A stretch of DNA of 7,304 nucleotides, taken from Saprospiraceae bacterium (lineage in GTDB: Bacteria > Bacteroidota > Bacteroidia > Chitinophagales > Saprospiraceae). The position numbers and the translations under genes were made by a program. The notes under the pieces are model-generated. The model had not been told where the DNA came from and did no database searches. It was given only the letters and a program-made list of their open reading frames with translations. The stretch spans positions 1-7,304 of the forward strand of contig JALVCY010000619.1 in NCBI GenBank assembly GCA_027009605.1. The letters are read 5' to 3'. Below, piece by piece: positions 6,832-7,304 of the stretch (positions are counted from its first letter, which is position 1; the number at the start of each line of letters is the position of its first letter).

Positions 6832-7304
6832 TTCATTATTCGATATTCGGCGTTCTGTATTCAATATTCTGTTAGTTTTTTTAAGTTGAGAAAGTTGATT
6901 CGCTTCGCTAGTTGAAAAAGTTGAAGAAGTTGAGAACGTTCGCCTTCGGCTCTCTAGGTTGAGAACTTGTCCTTCGGACTCCGTGGTTTAGAGCTTTGCA
7001 GGTTGAGACGATATGGGTTTTTGACTGGGATTTTACTTCATTATTCGGCATTCGGCATTCATCATTCGATATTCTGTTAGTTGAGAAAGTTGAAGAAGTT
7101 GAGAAAGTTGAGACGTTCGCCTTCGGCTCTCTAGGTTGAGAACTTGTCCTTCGGACTCCGTGGTTGAGAGCTTTGCAGGTTGGGAGATTTGGGTATTTGA
7201 TTGGGATTTTACTTCATTATTCGATATTCGGCGTTCTGTATTCGATATTCTGTTAGTTTTTTTAAGTTGAGAAAGTTGATTCGCTTCGCTAGTTGAAAAA
7301 GTTG
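6832..7304. repeat. Long direct repeat array: two full units and one truncated unit
   Basis: Units begin with TTCATTATTCG at 6832, 7037 and 7213, giving lengths of 205 and 176 nt plus a 92-nt partial copy cut by the window end. The partial third unit matches the first 92 nt of unit 1 with one mismatch. Units 1 and 2 share an identical 52-nt core (6937-6988 and 7114-7165). Each unit contains a five-member ATTCNNN heptad array ending in CTGTTAG, then GTTGAGAAA-type 9-mer repeats, then small hairpins (GCC-TTC-GGC and GTCC-TTC-GGAC), then a less conserved tail ending GGGATTTTAC. Unit 2 lacks a T-rich stretch and the TTCGCTTCGCTA segment found in units 1 and 3. There is no coding capacity. The rest of the array lies beyond the window. 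Confidence 0.85.

Noticed and set aside
6573..6836. Minus-strand 87-codon open frame across the flippase start.
   Set aside because: Its N-terminal half is simple-repeat translation (Pro/Lys/Gln-rich) from the GGTCTTT tract and the rest is an out-of-frame shadow of the flippase.
6832..7304. CRISPR array.
   Set aside because: The repeats are 176-205 nt long with nested simple repeats, not 25-40-nt repeats separated by unique spacers, and no cas gene is present.

Overview
The window looks like a chromosomal segment of a member of the Bacteroidota. The 715-residue protein ends in a type IX secretion (gliding-motility-associated) C-terminal domain, there is a DUF4105/Lnb-type membrane protein typical of that phylum, the start codons lack clear Shine-Dalgarno sequences, and a TAnnTTTG promoter box precedes the minus-strand gene block. 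A Saprospiria- or Chitinophagia-like lineage would fit the style of the secreted protein, but that is a guess.

Layout: 1-224 is non-coding and holds a small inverted-repeat element (119-189) flanked by an imperfect 8-bp direct repeat. 225-2372 (+) is a large secreted PKD-domain protein. 2373-2608 lies between convergent genes and holds an imperfect ~100-bp palindrome followed by a heptanucleotide tandem array. 2609-6685 is a minus-strand block of four genes. In transcription order these are a 14-segment polysaccharide flippase, a DUF4105/Lnb-type lipoprotein N-acyltransferase candidate, an enoyl-CoA hydratase and a proteasome/HslV-like Ntn-hydrolase. The first three are closely spaced (40 and 2 nt) and the fourth follows after 66 nt, so one transcript from a promoter near 6704-6711 is plausible. 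6686-7304 is gene-free and built of repeats: a short GGTCTTT array, then two full copies and one truncated copy of a long repeat unit that runs off the window.

Functionally, two of the four minus-strand genes belong to the cell envelope (glycan export and lipoprotein maturation), and the plus-strand gene makes a cell-surface or released protein. The crotonase is metabolic and the Ntn-hydrolase has no obvious link to the others. No defence system, phage gene, CRISPR array or complete transposase gene was seen. The least explained material is the repeat content of the three intergenic regions. All show 7-bp periodicity or palindromes, and the heptad arrays in two of them end in the same CTGTTAG word.
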